From the NCBI GenBank assembly GCA_017887885.1, contig JAGHHB010000026.1, forward strand, positions 1 to 39,804: 39,804 bases of DNA, written 5' to 3'. The notes under the pieces are model-generated. The model made no database searches, was not told the DNA's origin, and worked only from the letters and a program-made list of their open reading frames with translations. Below, in pieces: positions 16,053 through 24,302 of the stretch. Position numbers and translations under genes: made by a program. Numbering within the stretch: position 1 is the stretch's first letter; every line of letters starts with the position of its first letter. The DNA is from Bacilli bacterium. GTDB lineage: Bacteria; Bacillota_I; Bacilli_A; RF39; UBA660.

Positions 16053-16125
16053 TGGTATATAAAATACTATATTAATCATTGTCATTAGTATTATATGTCA
16101 TATTTTCAAAAATATACTTATAATT

Positions 16126-16686
16126 TTATTTATTTTTTTCTTTTTTTATGATCTCAATAATATCATTGATTGCTTTATCAACAGAACTGTTGATAACAAC
16201 ATAATCATATTTTTCTTTATATTTAATTTCTTCTTTAGCAATGGCTAATCTTTTAATAATATCTTCTTCACTGTCAGTGTTTCTTTTTTTTAGTCTCCTT
16301 TCCAATTCTTCAAAGCTAGGGGGCATTATAAATACAAGCACAGCTTGTGGAAAAATTTTTTCAATTTCCATGCCACCTTGTATATCTAAAACCGCAATAA
16401 CATTAGTTCCGTTATTTAAATTATGAAACACAAAATCTTTTAAAGTACCATAATAATTATTATTATATTTAGCATATTCTAAAAATTTATCCTCTAAAAT
16501 ATAACTTTTAAACACTTCTTCAGTTACAAAGAAATAATCGCTTCCTTCGTTTTCACCTTCTCGCCTCTTCCTAGTCGTCATCGATACAGAGTATATTCCA
16601 TATCCCTGTTCAACTATTTTTGAGGCAATAGTATTCTTTCCTACGCCACTAGGACCCGATATTACCACTAAAATACCTTTTTTCAC
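16126..16686 (-). CDS. gmk: Guanylate kinase
   Basis: Guanylate kinase phosphorylates GMP or dGMP to the diphosphate with ATP. The 186-residue length is normal. The P-loop GPSGVGKNT is at residues 11-19, followed by the GMP-binding block SVSMTTRKRREGE with the conserved Thr-Arg-Arg pattern and GSDYFFV, then VLDIQGG and the lid RLKKRNTDSEEDI. One P-loop Ser/Thr position is Asn-Thr, as is common. The start codon directly abuts the dnaE stop codon, so it is translated from the dnaB-dnaI-dnaE operon. A gmk gene coupled to a replication polymerase is a reasonable nucleotide-supply pairing. Confidence 0.97.
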   Translation of the reverse strand: MKKGILVVISGPSGVGKNTIASKIVEQGYGIYSVSMTTRKRREGENEGSDYFFVTEEVFKSYILEDKFLEYAKYNNNYYGTLKDFVFHNLNNGTNVIAVLDIQGGMEIEKIFPQAVLVFIMPPSFEELERRLKKRNTDSEEDIIKRLAIAKEEIKYKEKYDYVVINSSVDKAINDIIEIIKKEKNK

Positions 16687-19611
16687 TTAATCTCCTTCCA
16701 ATAATCTTATATTGTTAACAATTACTTGATATTTATCGTATCTTTTTTCTACATGACCTATGACTTCAATAATATCACCAATTTTAATATCATTAAATCT
16801 TTTATAAACGAGAGGAAATATAGTTAAGTCAATGCTGCCATATTCGTCAGATGCTGTTATAAAAGCCATTATATCATTATTTTTTGTCGTTGTTTCTTTG
16901 ATTTTACTTACCATGACAACTATTTTAACATTTTTGTCAAAGAAACAATTAATATTGCGCGAATAAATATTATATTTATTTCTGTATTTATCTATTGGAT
17001 GTTCAGTTAGATAAAAACCTAATATTTTAAGTTCCCGCTCGCTAATTTCTTTTTTAGCATATTCTTCCACTATTTGTATTTCAGGTTTTTCAATTTCTAT
17101 AATTCCTGCATCTTTAGCTACATCAGCATAATTAATAATAACATCTAAACTTTCGATAAGACTTTTCTTATTATAACCAAAACTATCAAAAGCAGAGGCA
17201 TAAATTAAGTTAGTTAGGACTTTCTTATTAACACTCGTACCATTCATACGCAAAATAAAATCATGAAAATCACTAAATTTTCCGTTAGTTCTTTCCTTAA
17301 TAATATCATTAGAAATAGCACTGCCGACACTATATATAATCGATAGTGGACATCTAATACTATTTCCAATAACATAGTAGTTTTTTTCACTATAATTAAT
17401 ATCTGGAGGAAGTATTTTAATATTAGCTTGTTTAGCTCTATGTAAATATATATTTGTTTTTTCATTATTACCAATAACATTTGATAAAAGGCCCACCATG
17501 AAATACTTTAAGAAATACGTTTTAATAAAAGCCATTTTATAGGCAATTACAGCATAAGATACGGAATGAGCTTTATTAAAGCCATAATTGGCAAATTTTA
17601 ATATCAAATCGTATACTCTATTGGCAACTTCATTATTATAACCTTGTTTTAAACATCCATTAATAAATTTTGGTCGTTCTCTTAAAATAACATCTTCTTT
17701 CTTTTTTGACATAGCTCTTCTTAAAATATCAGCTTCGCCAAAAGTATATCCGGCCATTCTTCTCACAATTTGCATTATTTGTTCTTGATAAATAATAATA
17801 CCATAGGTTTCTTCTAGAATATCTTTTAAATCAGGATGAATATATTCAGCTTTTTCTCTTCCTTCTTTTCTAGCAATGAATGAATCAATATTATCCATTG
17901 GTCCTGGTCTATAAAGAGCAAGAGCCAGTGAGATATCATCAAAGGAGCTAATTTTGAGTTTTTCTAAAAATTTTTTCATACCTGATGACTCAAACTGAAA
18001 TATTCCATCAGTATCAACTTCATAGAAAATTTTTAGTGTCCTCTTATCATTTAGAGGAATTTTTTCAAAACTAATATTTATTTTTTCCTTTTCTTTAATA
18101 TCTTTTATTACGTTTGATAAAAGTGTTAAATTATCTATGCCTAAAAAGTCCATCTTGAGAAGTCCTAATTCTTCTAAATAGTCTTTTGAATAGGATGTTA
18201 CCCATATACCTAGTTGACTTTTATATAATGGTATAATATTGTCTAGGTTATCCTTACTTATAATGATACCAGCAGCATGAATGGAAGTGTGTCTAGGCAA
18301 ACCTTCAAGATGTTTGGCTATATTATATAAATTTTTAAATTCGTCTTTGGAATTAATAAGACGATAAAATTTAGAATTAGGATTATAAGATTCTGTAAGA
18401 CTTTTAGTAGTGATTGATTTGGCAATTTCGTCAATAATGGGAAGAGAAAAATTCATACATCTTCCCAGATCTCTAATAACTTGTTTAGCTCCTAAAGTAT
18501 TGAAAGTAATTATTCCAGCAACTTTCTTTTCACCGTATCTTTGGATAACATAATCAATAACTAAATTTCTTTTTTCACTATCAAAATCGACATCAATATC
18601 AGGCATAGTTACTCTCTCGGGATTTAAAAATCTTTCAAATAATAAATTATACTTAATGGGATCAATATCTGTAATTCCAATAGCATAACTGACTAAACTA
18701 CCAGCGGCACTTCCTCTACCAGGGCCCACTAAAATATTATTAAATTTGGCATATTTGACATAGTCCCAAACAACTAAAAAATAATTACTAAATCCCATTT
18801 TACTAATAACGTCAAGTTCATAATCAAGTCTTTCTTTATATTCAGAAGAAACATTATTATTTAGTCTTTTTTTAATTCCCTTATCGCATAAGCTTCTTAA
18901 AAAGGACGAAGCATCAATATTTTCATCATAAATAGGAAGAAGTCCGGGTGTATATTCTAAAGTTACATTACAATTCTTTTCTATATAGGACATATTATCA
19001 CGTACACTTTGGTCACATAAAGAATAAAATTCATCTCTATTTAAGAGGTGTTTATTTTTAAAGTTTCCTAAAGAAAAAGCTCCTAATTTTTTATCATCTC
19101 TAATCATCAGTAAATAGTCAAGATAATAATAGTCATCTTTTTCTAGATAAGAAATATCATTAATTAAGACGGCCTTATCTGTAATTTTCTCTCTTTCGTC
19201 TATAGTAGTATAGCCAATAAAATAGTCAGTATAAATCTGAACAATCTCTTCGTTGTAATTTTTAAATGGCATAATTAAAAAGAGATTACTGGCATAATTT
19301 TTAAGTTCATCAATAGTAATATTTTTTTCTGATAATATTGTAGCTATTTTAATCAAGTTTTTATAACCATGATTATTTTGGGCTAATAATATAAAATTAT
19401 TTTCACTAAAATTAACTTCTAGTCCCATAATAGGCTTTATTTTCTTTTTTTGGCAAGCCAGATAAAATTCATAGGCGCCAAACATATTATTAACATCGGT
19501 AATAGCTAGAGAGGAATAGCCATAATTTTTAGCTTTTTCTATTAATTCATCTATTTTAATTAGGCTACTCAAAATAGAATAACTAGTTTTAACTTGTAAA
19601 GAAGTAAGCAT
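16687..19611 (-). CDS. dnaE: DNA polymerase III alpha subunit, DnaE type
   Basis: Replicative polymerase of the C family, DnaE type; in Firmicutes DnaE extends primers before handing over to PolC. The catalytic block GPGRGSAAGS is at residues 297-306 and PDIDVDFD at 337-344 with the metal-binding Asp pair. The PHP domain (1-65 and beyond) has lost its metal ligands: LQVKTSYS replaces LHVHS-YS and TDVNN replaces TDHGN. The helical fingers with LRRAMSKKKE, the HhH segment and a C-terminal OB fold (from about 895, DIIEVIGHVEKRYDKYQV in outline) are present. At 974 residues it is shorter than Bacillus DnaE (about 1115). It follows GGGAGGG and precedes gmk. Confidence 0.96.
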   Translation of the reverse strand: MLTSLQVKTSYSILSSLIKIDELIEKAKNYGYSSLAITDVNNMFGAYEFYLACQKKKIKPIMGLEVNFSENNFILLAQNNHGYKNLIKIATILSEKNITIDELKNYASNLFLIMPFKNYNEEIVQIYTDYFIGYTTIDEREKITDKAVLINDISYLEKDDYYYLDYLLMIRDDKKLGAFSLGNFKNKHLLNRDEFYSLCDQSVRDNMSYIEKNCNVTLEYTPGLLPIYDENIDASSFLRSLCDKGIKKRLNNNVSSEYKERLDYELDVISKMGFSNYFLVVWDYVKYAKFNNILVGPGRGSAAGSLVSYAIGITDIDPIKYNLLFERFLNPERVTMPDIDVDFDSEKRNLVIDYVIQRYGEKKVAGIITFNTLGAKQVIRDLGRCMNFSLPIIDEIAKSITTKSLTESYNPNSKFYRLINSKDEFKNLYNIAKHLEGLPRHTSIHAAGIIISKDNLDNIIPLYKSQLGIWVTSYSKDYLEELGLLKMDFLGIDNLTLLSNVIKDIKEKEKINISFEKIPLNDKRTLKIFYEVDTDGIFQFESSGMKKFLEKLKISSFDDISLALALYRPGPMDNIDSFIARKEGREKAEYIHPDLKDILEETYGIIIYQEQIMQIVRRMAGYTFGEADILRRAMSKKKEDVILRERPKFINGCLKQGYNNEVANRVYDLILKFANYGFNKAHSVSYAVIAYKMAFIKTYFLKYFMVGLLSNVIGNNEKTNIYLHRAKQANIKILPPDINYSEKNYYVIGNSIRCPLSIIYSVGSAISNDIIKERTNGKFSDFHDFILRMNGTSVNKKVLTNLIYASAFDSFGYNKKSLIESLDVIINYADVAKDAGIIEIEKPEIQIVEEYAKKEISERELKILGFYLTEHPIDKYRNKYNIYSRNINCFFDKNVKIVVMVSKIKETTTKNNDIMAFITASDEYGSIDLTIFPLVYKRFNDIKIGDIIEVIGHVEKRYDKYQVIVNNIRLLEGD

Positions 19612-19628
19612 AACTATTCCCTCCCTAT

Positions 19629-19889
19629 TTAATATTTAAGCGTTAAATAAGCAATAATAACTCCTCCAATTGCAATAATAGCCGCTAAAGTGGCAATCGC
19701 CGCAAAACCATTACTTCCTACTCCAACATTACTAGGTTTTTTAATACTCTTTTTAGGTTTAGCAAAGGGATTATTTCCTAATTTATAGTTAGCATTAGAA
19801 AGCATCTTTAATTCTCCGCCTGTATTTTCAATATTGACTGTTGCCCTGCCATTACTATCACAAAATGAACCTGATATATTATTTTCCAT
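19629..19889 (-). CDS. Small tail-anchored membrane protein of unknown function
   Basis: An 86-residue protein: a hydrophilic head (1-57) with CDSNGRATVNIENTGGE and a Lys/Pro-rich linker (KPKKSIKKPS), a Gly-rich hinge, then one C-terminal helix (about 62-84, AAIATLAAIIAIGGVIIAYL). The start has GAAAGGAGGG upstream. It sits between dnaI and dnaE in an otherwise all-replication operon, 27 bases after dnaI and 17 before dnaE. The family is not recognised. Position and topology suggest a membrane partner for replication proteins, since DnaB of this group is itself membrane-associated, but that is only context. Confidence 0.75.
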   Translation of the reverse strand: MENNISGSFCDSNGRATVNIENTGGELKMLSNANYKLGNNPFAKPKKSIKKPSNVGVGSNGFAAIATLAAIIAIGGVIIAYLTLKY

Positions 19890-19916
19890 TTTTTACCCTC
19901 CTTTCTAATCCTTTGT

Positions 19917-20828
19917 TTACTTTCTTCTATTTTCCGCTATCATTGTAATCTGATCAGTTAAATACTTAATTCGTTCGATAATTCTTCTTGCCTTCATTTT
20001 CCCTTCTCTATCATTTCCCGCAAGATGGATTTCCAATTCCTTAAGAGATAAATTAGAAGTGAAGAAAGTTGGTAGTTTTTCTTGCATACGGTATTGTAAA
20101 ATTGTTCCTAAAATTTCATCGCGATTCCAACTAGTAGTAGTTTCTGCTCCAATGTCATCAATTAAGATAATGGCTGTCTTTTTTACTGTATCAAAAATAC
20201 TTGCAAAATCTTCAGAAAATCGTTCTTTTAGTTCCCTTAAAAACTCTGGATAATAAATTATGGCCACCTTAATATTTTTTTTAGCTAATTCGTTAAGACA
20301 AGCCGCTACTAGATAAGTTTTTCCACATCCAAAATTTCCCGTTAGGTAAAGACCTTTACATTTTTCGTTTGCTCCATATTTTTTGATAAAAGTAGTAAGC
20401 CATTTGATTGTTTCTAACCGTTCTTTATCATCAGTATAAATCTCTTTCATTGAAGCAGTCAATATCTCTTTAGGCATATCTAAAACAGTCATGTTTTTCT
20501 GGTAGGCATTTTCATGTTCTAGTTTTTGTCGGTATTTACATGGCACATAAGAAAAATTAATATTCCCTTGTTCAATAAAAGGATAATACACATAACCACA
20601 GACACTGTTTAAGCATTCCATAATATTTTTACATTTTGTACAGTTTTTAATTTCTCTAGCGGCATCTTGAAATAAAGAAGTATATTTAATCAACATTTCT
20701 TTAGGAACATCAAGCCTTTCGACGATCTTTTTAAAGGTATTATCGGTACAAGCTTGATTAAAGTTTTCTTCCAGTGTATACTTATTTAGACTGTATTTAG
20801 AATTAATAAGTTCTTTAGTACTTTTCAT
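19917..20828 (-). CDS. dnaI: Primosomal helicase loader DnaI
   Basis: DnaI loads the replicative helicase at the origin and at stalled forks. The 303-residue protein has an N-terminal helicase-binding domain with a Cys cluster (Cys63, Cys66, Cys72, Cys77, Cys97) matching the zinc-binding domain of DnaI, and an AAA+ domain with Walker A GNFGCGKT (164-171), Walker B ILIDDIG and sensor FFTSN. The ATG overlaps the dnaB stop as ATGA. The order dnaB-dnaI is conserved in Bacilli. Confidence 0.96.
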   Translation of the reverse strand: MKSTKELINSKYSLNKYTLEENFNQACTDNTFKKIVERLDVPKEMLIKYTSLFQDAAREIKNCTKCKNIMECLNSVCGYVYYPFIEQGNINFSYVPCKYRQKLEHENAYQKNMTVLDMPKEILTASMKEIYTDDKERLETIKWLTTFIKKYGANEKCKGLYLTGNFGCGKTYLVAACLNELAKKNIKVAIIYYPEFLRELKERFSEDFASIFDTVKKTAIILIDDIGAETTTSWNRDEILGTILQYRMQEKLPTFFTSNLSLKELEIHLAGNDREGKMKARRIIERIKYLTDQITMIAENRRK

Positions 20829-22114
20829 GATTTATACTCCTTTAATAATTCCTCTAATTGGTTTTCTTCTTCTTGACTGATCTTGCCTTTAGTAATATTC
20901 TTATCAAACCAATCGGGAGTTTTAATATTTTTAACTTCTTCATTAATAATTTTATTATTTTTTCTTTTATGTTCCTTTTCGGCGACTTTCATAGCATCTT
21001 CTACCGTTTCAATTCCCAGTCTTTGCCACTGGCCAGCGAGCATTTCGACAAGTCCCCTTGTCAATTTTTTTTCGTTGACGTTTAAGATATAATCAATAAG
21101 AACGTTAACTACACCAGGTTTTAATTTATAATCAATTAAGAGATCTTCTATTAATTTTAGATCTCTTCGTGTTGGGTCACTACCCTTATTTTTACTTATA
21201 AGTAGTTCTCGGGGAGAAATCGTTTCAAAGGTGTATATCATTTTGGCTCTTTTGGATGTGTCTCCTACCGGTTTCCTCAAATATTCTGGTTGATTATTAT
21301 CAATAATTGTGGGAAGAATTCCCCCATTGTCGAATTGATAGTAGTTTCTAGCACTTTTTCTAAGTTCATCTTTACTAATCGTTCCACGCTCATTAAAGCA
21401 TCCTTTTACAATATTTGTCATCTTGACAGCATCAATATCATAAATAAAAGATAAATTGATAATAAGTTCTTTAATTTCTTTTGTGAATACTTTACTTGTA
21501 TCAATATTTTTAGGCATTGAACTTATTAAAAAATTAAAATCAAAATTACTATTAATATTAAGCTTTAATTTATTATACTTACGGATATCTTCAAGTGATA
21601 AATCATAAGATGTTAGAGTTGTTGATTGAAATACATCGCTAAAATTTTTAGTAATATCTGTATAATTGTTTGTATTAAGTCTTGGTATTTTGAAAGATTT
21701 TATCAAGTTTTCATATTCTGTTTTTCCAATGTTACTATATAGAACAATATTGAGAATAGGATGTGATAAAAATTCACTTGGCGAAACAGGAGAATATATT
21801 TCGTAAATATAACTATTTACATTTCCTTTTTTTACTAGAGTTTTAATAAGACCAATCGCTTCTAATTTTTCTCTAGTATTTTGTATTTCACCAATTGTCA
21901 TTCGCATACTTGTAGTAAGTTTTTGATGAGAAAATTCCTTACTTACAATTTCTAAATTATCTAGATCTGACCAAAACGTAAAGTATAACATAACAGCTTC
22001 TATGCCAATTACTGGCAAATATAAGCTCGTAAGTATTTTGCGGTCATCATTATGTAAAATTGTTTTATTGATAACTATGTAAGTATCTGCCGGAACTAAA
22101 TTATGTTTCTCCAT
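20825..22114 (-). CDS. dnaB: Replication initiation and membrane attachment protein DnaB (Firmicutes type)
   Basis: Firmicutes DnaB is a DnaD-family helicase co-loader that attaches the origin to the membrane and works with DnaD and DnaI. The 429-residue protein has the N-terminal winged-helix-like domain (about 10-120, with LTSLYLPVIGIEAVMLY) and a DnaD-like C-terminal domain (about 300-400), including LLIDYKLKPGVVNVLIDYILNVN in outline and the W-x-R segment GQWQRLGIETVEDAM. It heads the operon dnaB-dnaI-86aa-dnaE-gmk from a promoter at 22136-22164. nrdR, often upstream of dnaB, is absent. Confidence 0.94.
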   Translation of the reverse strand: MEKHNLVPADTYIVINKTILHNDDRKILTSLYLPVIGIEAVMLYFTFWSDLDNLEIVSKEFSHQKLTTSMRMTIGEIQNTREKLEAIGLIKTLVKKGNVNSYIYEIYSPVSPSEFLSHPILNIVLYSNIGKTEYENLIKSFKIPRLNTNNYTDITKNFSDVFQSTTLTSYDLSLEDIRKYNKLKLNINSNFDFNFLISSMPKNIDTSKVFTKEIKELIINLSFIYDIDAVKMTNIVKGCFNERGTISKDELRKSARNYYQFDNGGILPTIIDNNQPEYLRKPVGDTSKRAKMIYTFETISPRELLISKNKGSDPTRRDLKLIEDLLIDYKLKPGVVNVLIDYILNVNEKKLTRGLVEMLAGQWQRLGIETVEDAMKVAEKEHKRKNNKIINEEVKNIKTPDWFDKNITKGKISQEEENQLEELLKEYKS

Positions 22115-22135
22115 CCCATCACTTTCCTCATGTAT

Positions 22136-22164
22136 ATTGTATAATAAAAAAAATTAAAAGTAAA
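22136..22164 (-). promoter_or_regulatory. Promoter of the dnaB-dnaI-dnaE-gmk operon
   Basis: Minus strand TTTACT, 17-base gap, TACAAT, about 22 bases before the dnaB start codon. Confidence 0.65.
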
Positions 22165-22233
22165 GAAGAAAACTTTTGGTAAAAAGATCCTTTTAATAGT
22201 ACCAATAACGAAAATTTTATTCTTTTCTTAATA

Positions 22234-22896
22234 TTAATGTTCCTCCCTTTTAATTATTAGTAGACTTAATAAAAATAAAATACAGCCCAATATTAATATG
22301 AAAAAATTATAATCAAATAATAATTGTGTCATCATATTAGCGGAGATATGGACCAAAATAGACGGTAATAAACTTTTCTTTTTAATATATAATAAGGCAT
22401 TAACAATGCCAATTACTATAGCATAAATAACCGTTATTAAGTTATTATGAAAAAGTCCAAAGATAATGGCCGATAGCAAAATAGTAGTTTTAGTAGAGTT
22501 AAAGTTTTTTAATTTATTAATTAAAACGTATCTAAAGATAACTTCTTCAAATATGGGACCAATAATTCCTGAACTAATGATAACTAATAATATATTAACT
22601 TTTTCTGTAGGAATAAAACCTTTCCCCAAACCCAATATTATCATATTATATATAGTAGAGATAGAAACACCAAGTAACAAGTATGGAAAATAAGAATTTT
22701 TATGATAGATAATTTCTTTTTTATGTAACTTCAGAATGCTAAAAAGAAGTTGAAATAGGCTTAAGAAAATAGTCGCCCATATTAATGATTTGTCAATACC
22801 TAATACCCAAAGTGTGATTATAAGTATTAGGTATTGACAAATCATGACAAAAAAGATTTCTTTTAAAGATAACAGTAAATTTTTTATATACTTCAT
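22234..22896 (-). CDS. CPBP family intramembrane metalloprotease
   Basis: A 220-residue integral membrane protein with about seven helices and all the CPBP (CAAX protease/Abi) motifs: Glu117-Glu118 with Arg122 in FEEVIFR, His150 in FGLFHN, and His183 with Asn187 in HISANM. Bacterial members serve in bacteriocin immunity, surface display or unknown processing; the substrate cannot be told here. It stands alone, with no peptide gene nearby, and is transcribed in the same direction as csp but behind the csp terminator. Confidence 0.9.
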   Translation of the reverse strand: MKYIKNLLLSLKEIFFVMICQYLILIITLWVLGIDKSLIWATIFLSLFQLLFSILKLHKKEIIYHKNSYFPYLLLGVSISTIYNMIILGLGKGFIPTEKVNILLVIISSGIIGPIFEEVIFRYVLINKLKNFNSTKTTILLSAIIFGLFHNNLITVIYAIVIGIVNALLYIKKKSLLPSILVHISANMMTQLLFDYNFFILILGCILFLLSLLIIKREEH

Positions 22897-22915
22897 AAAA
22901 TAACTCCTTATAATA

Positions 22916-22944
22916 TAAAATAAGACAACGATGAATGTTGCCTT
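22916..22944 (-). terminator. Cold shock gene terminator
   Basis: 8-bp stem AAGGCAAC/GTTGTCTT (one G-T pair; 22922-22929 and 22937-22944), then ATTTTAT on the minus strand. Confidence 0.7.
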
Positions 22945-22957
22945 ATGCAGCGCAAAA

Positions 22958-23170
22958 TTAAGCTTTTACATTGGTAACTGCTAGTACATTAATAGCTTGT
23001 AAACCTTTAGCAGTTTCGATTAAATCAAATTCAACCAATTGACCTTCAGTTAAAGTCTTATAGCCATCTTGCTTGATTGCGGAATAATGAACAAATATAT
23101 CTTCACCTTCAGGATAGTCGATGAAGCCATACCCTTTTTCATTATTAAACCATTTTACTCTTCCTTGCAT
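22958..23170 (-). CDS. csp: Cold shock protein (CspA family)
   Basis: A 70-residue single cold shock domain that binds single-stranded RNA and DNA and melts mRNA structure. RNP1 is KGYGFID (residues 12-18) and RNP2 is DIFVHYSAI (24-32); VKWFNNEKG opens the domain. The length is normal. AAGGTGG precedes the ATG. Two possible promoters give a short and a long leader; long leaders are usual in csp genes and allow temperature control. Confidence 0.96.
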   Translation of the reverse strand: MQGRVKWFNNEKGYGFIDYPEGEDIFVHYSAIKQDGYKTLTEGQLVEFDLIETAKGLQAINVLAVTNVKA

Positions 23171-23207
23171 AATACCACCTTACCTTTCTGTACTCCCCTT
23201 CAAGAAT

Positions 23208-23237
23208 ATTATAATATGCTTGAATAATGATTTGCAA
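23208..23237 (-). promoter_or_regulatory. Proximal csp promoter
   Basis: Minus strand TTGCAA, 18-base gap, TATAAT; leader about 30 bases. Confidence 0.6.
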
Positions 23238-23300
23238 TCAATTGTGTAAGACAAAATTCGATAAAAGATTCTTGTTTTTAAATTAGTTGCAACCATAAAT

Positions 23301-23309
23301 ATTATAACA
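23301..23309 (-). promoter_or_regulatory. Distal csp promoter, extended -10
   Basis: Minus strand TGTTATAAT, giving a leader of about 125 bases. Confidence 0.5.
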
Positions 23310-23320
23310 TCAATTACTAG

Positions 23321-23347
23321 ATAGAATCGTTGTCGTTTCAACTATCG
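23321..23347. promoter_or_regulatory. Operator-like dyad at the distal csp promoter
   Basis: Imperfect dyad GATAG...GTTG-N6-CAAC-TATC over the -35 region of the distal promoter. It may bind a regulator; no known operator is recognised. Confidence 0.35.
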
Positions 23348-23392
23348 TTTTAAAATAACGCTTGAAAGTAGTGATATTAACATGAAGTGAAC

Positions 23393-23430
23393 AAAATAAA
23401 AAGTAGAAATATACTTATATTTCTTACTTT
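23393..23430 (-). terminator. parB terminator containing the parB stop codon
   Basis: Minus-strand stem of 14 bp with one bulged base: AAAGTA-GAAATATA (23400-23413) pairs with 23416-23430, followed by a T-rich tail. The parB TAA (23424-23426) is within the 5' arm. Confidence 0.7.
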
Positions 23431-24302
23431 ATTTCGATATGCATGATTTCTAAAATTCTATTTAAATCATTAATATTTTCAAAAAAAATATTAATTTTTT
23501 TATTATCTATCTTAACTTTAGTTCCAAGAATCTCTTGCATTTCATTTTCTATTTGAGAATAATCAGAAGATACTTCTCTTCGTAATATAGGAGTTCTCTT
23601 TTTAATTTCTTCTTTTTTGCTAAATTCTTCGAGATTATGAACACTTATGTTTTCCTTGACGACCCTATCTGCTAAAGTAATAACTTCGTCATTATCTTCC
23701 ATTTTAGAAAGAACTCTTGCATGTCCCATCGAAATATCACCATTTAAAATCATCTTTTGAACTTCTTCTGGTAAGTTGAGAAGACCTAATGTATTCGTGA
23801 TATGACTTCTGCTTTTACCAATCTTTTTAGCAAGATCTTCTTGTCTAATATCTAAATTGTCGATGATTCCCTTATAAGCCCAAGCTAGCTCGATAGCAGT
23901 AAGATTTTCTCTCTGAATATTTTCAAGAAGAGAAATTTCGCGCATTTCTTCATCTGTAAATTCTTTAACAATAGCGGGAATCGTATCAATACCAGCAAGA
24001 CGACTGGCACGAAGTCTTCTCTCGCCCGCAATAAGATCGTATCCTTTAATTGACTTTTTTACAATAATCGGTTGAAAGACACCATAATTTCTTATTGATT
24101 CTGCAAGCTCTTCTAAAGCTTCTTGATTGAAGGTTTTTCGTGGTTGATAAGGATTAGGTCTTATTTCGGATACTGGAATTTCTTTAATGTCAGATTGTGT
24201 AGCTGTTTCCATAATATTACTTTCAAAGGTATCAAAATCTAATACCTCACTAGAAAATAATTCTTCTAAACCCTTACCCAATGCTTTCTTTTTCTGTTCC
24301 AT
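23424..24302 (-). CDS. parB: Chromosome partitioning protein ParB (Spo0J)
   Basis: ParB binds parS sites, spreads as a CTP-dependent clamp and organises the origin region with ParA and SMC. The 292 residues show the N-terminal KALGKGLEELF box, the CTP-binding domain (about 40-130) with QPIIVK, GERRLRAS and ENIQRENLTA, a helix-turn-helix (about 140-200; LAKKIGKSRSHITNTLGLL) and a C-terminal dimerisation domain. The start overlaps the end of parA by 29 bases. In Bacillus this pair lies beside noc; here it is on the opposite side of rpmH and divergent. Confidence 0.96.
   Translation of the reverse strand: MEQKKKALGKGLEELFSSEVLDFDTFESNIMETATQSDIKEIPVSEIRPNPYQPRKTFNQEALEELAESIRNYGVFQPIIVKKSIKGYDLIAGERRLRASRLAGIDTIPAIVKEFTDEEMREISLLENIQRENLTAIELAWAYKGIIDNLDIRQEDLAKKIGKSRSHITNTLGLLNLPEEVQKMILNGDISMGHARVLSKMEDNDEVITLADRVVKENISVHNLEEFSKKEEIKKRTPILRREVSSDYSQIENEMQEILGTKVKIDNKKINIFFENINDLNRILEIMHIEIK

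Larger units (their letters stand above)
15927..16084 (-). ncRNA. Candidate structured RNA between gmk and the kinase gene
   Basis: Read on the minus strand, this stretch folds along most of its length. A 10-bp stem pairs 16075-16084 with 16044-16053. Next is a hairpin TCAAGC/GCTTGA (about 16012-16038). A three-way junction follows: closing stem AGAGA/TCTCT (15996-16000 with 15959-15963) around hairpins GAAC/GTTC (15982-15993) and GCGTAT/ATACGC (15965-15980). The strong terminator ends it. A TATAAT on the minus strand at 16090-16095 could start it at the first stem, giving about 157 nt. It could instead be a structured gmk 3' end or an attenuator for the kinase gene. No known family was recognised; it lacks the conserved core of purine riboswitches. 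Confidence 0.45.

Noticed and set aside
15927..16084. Purine riboswitch for the kinase gene
   Set aside because: The three-way junction looks similar in outline, but the conserved core and loop-loop sequences are missing, and the kinase gene has its own promoter after the terminator.
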